Shown here: positions 38,403 through 38,843 of the stretch, piece after piece
Layout of the letters: each line of letters opens with the position of its first letter
Numbering within the stretch: position 1 is the stretch's first letter
NCBI RefSeq assembly: GCF_000265075.1
Contig: NZ_AJYA01000053.1
Location: 1-38,843 of the forward strand
DNA length: 38,843 bases
Direction: 5' to 3'
DNA from: Nitritalea halalkaliphila LW7
GTDB taxonomy: Bacteria > Bacteroidota > Bacteroidia > Cytophagales > Cyclobacteriaceae
Position numbers and translations under genes: made by a program
Notes under the pieces: model-generated
Told to the model about the DNA's origin: nothing
Databases searched by the model: none
Seen by the model: the letters and a program-made list of their open reading frames with translations, nothing else

Positions 38403-38762
38403 TTACTTAAATAAGGGAAGTCGGCATGAGGCACAAAAAAAAGTGATTTCGGAAAAATTATTTTTTGTAAAAGCATAGAAAGGGAAAGTATTATTTTCTA
38501 TAAAAAAGGATTTATAGCTATGTTCTGGTATAGGATAGATTTCTGGAAGGGAAGGGAAGTTATTTTTTAGAAAAATTAATTCTCCACTATTGTAAGTGTT
38601 TTTCAAAACAACTATTTTTCCATCAAAAATCTTTGAAATACTGTCCAACGTAATCATTTCATTGCTTATACAGGCATCACAGTCATCATCGCTAAAGACA
38701 AAAAATACACTTTTCCCTAGATTGTTCGTGGTTGATTCGTGAAACTCAGTTATGAAAGACAA
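38403..38762 (-). CDS. Small thioredoxin-like CxxC protein, start uncertain, possibly truncated or broken
   Basis: About 119 residues counted from TTG 38762, but the frame is open to 38816 without an ATG, so the start is missing, broken by an indel, or the gene is a fragment. Visible: VFFVFSDDDCDACISNEMI with a C-D-A-C pair after a hydrophobic strand, then a middle region KIVVLKNTYNSGELIFLKNNFP, and FPFYAFTKNNFSEITFF, which fits a cis-proline strand and following hairpin. A second C-A-S-C pair lies six residues before the end. These suggest a thioredoxin-fold protein, likely a partner of the TlpA-like protein to its left. Very AT-rich. No exact family recognised. Confidence 0.5.
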   Translation of the reverse strand: MSFITEFHESTTNNLGKSVFFVFSDDDCDACISNEMITLDSISKIFDGKIVVLKNTYNSGELIFLKNNFPSLPEIYPIPEHSYKSFFIENNTFPFYAFTKNNFSEITFFCASCRLPLFK

Positions 38763-38843
38763 GAATTTTCTCTTATCAATAAAAACAGAGTTTAAGTAAG
38801 TACGGCTTAGAGTAGTTCAAAAAATAGTTTTGAATGTCTTCTT

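Overview
The window looks like chromosomal DNA of a member of the Bacteroidota, probably one of the free-living Cytophagia-like lineages; genus is not resolvable by eye. Evidence: a PF14905-type TonB-dependent receptor, M14 peptidases with DxDxDG inserts, a DUF6089 outer-membrane protein, the block CBS protein - nadK - DUF6089 - uppS - bamA - two skp/ompH genes, a DUF4168 protein, DUF5128-type propeller lipoprotein-like genes, and several -7 boxes of the Bacteroidota form TAnnTTTG. No rRNA, tRNA, CRISPR array or intact insertion sequence was seen.

Layout. 1-0.8 kb: end of a TonB receptor (+). 0.9-5.1 kb (-): patatin, SAM methyltransferase, M14 carboxypeptidase. 5.2-12.1 kb (+): VOC protein, alpha/beta hydrolase, then a complete tripartite RND efflux operon (adaptor, pump, TolC). 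12.3-13.8 kb (+): MltF-like lytic transglycosylase. 13.8-16.0 kb (-): pdxJ, alpha/beta hydrolase, RsmI-like methylase, all joined by ATGA overlaps. 16.1-25.1 kb (+): YqeY, CvpA, PabA/TrpG-type amidotransferase, then the envelope block from the CBS protein to two Skp chaperones. 25.4 kb: thioredoxin. 25.9-29.2 kb (-): two related M14 proteins, one with its zinc motif and one apparently without. 29.4-35.2 kb (+): UspA plus CPA2 antiporter, DUF4168 protein, ferrochelatase, CynX-type MFS transporter, UPF0316 membrane protein. 35.2-38.8 kb (-): an AT-rich group with a membrane-anchored TlpA-like protein, a 6-bladed propeller protein, a 34-residue hydrophobic mini-ORF and a small CxxC protein.

The most pervasive signal is technical or evolutionary: about 21 one-base frame breaks, nearly all in short homopolymers and mostly deletions, split ordinary housekeeping genes (nadK, bamA, RND pump, YqeY, M14 peptidases, MFS and others). 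Every gene rejoins to a length that is a multiple of three and to a normal family length, so I annotate the rejoined genes. I read this as sequencing error in a long-read or low-coverage assembly rather than biology.

Functionally the window is mostly core envelope biology: outer-membrane assembly (BamA, Skp), lipid carrier synthesis (UppS), peptidoglycan turnover (MltF), efflux, and cofactor synthesis (PdxJ, NadK, HemH, PabA). The least explained parts are the AT-rich right end, the active/inactive M14 pair, the gene-free 25.18-25.44 kb stretch with nested inverted repeats, and the cysteine cluster inside ferrochelatase.
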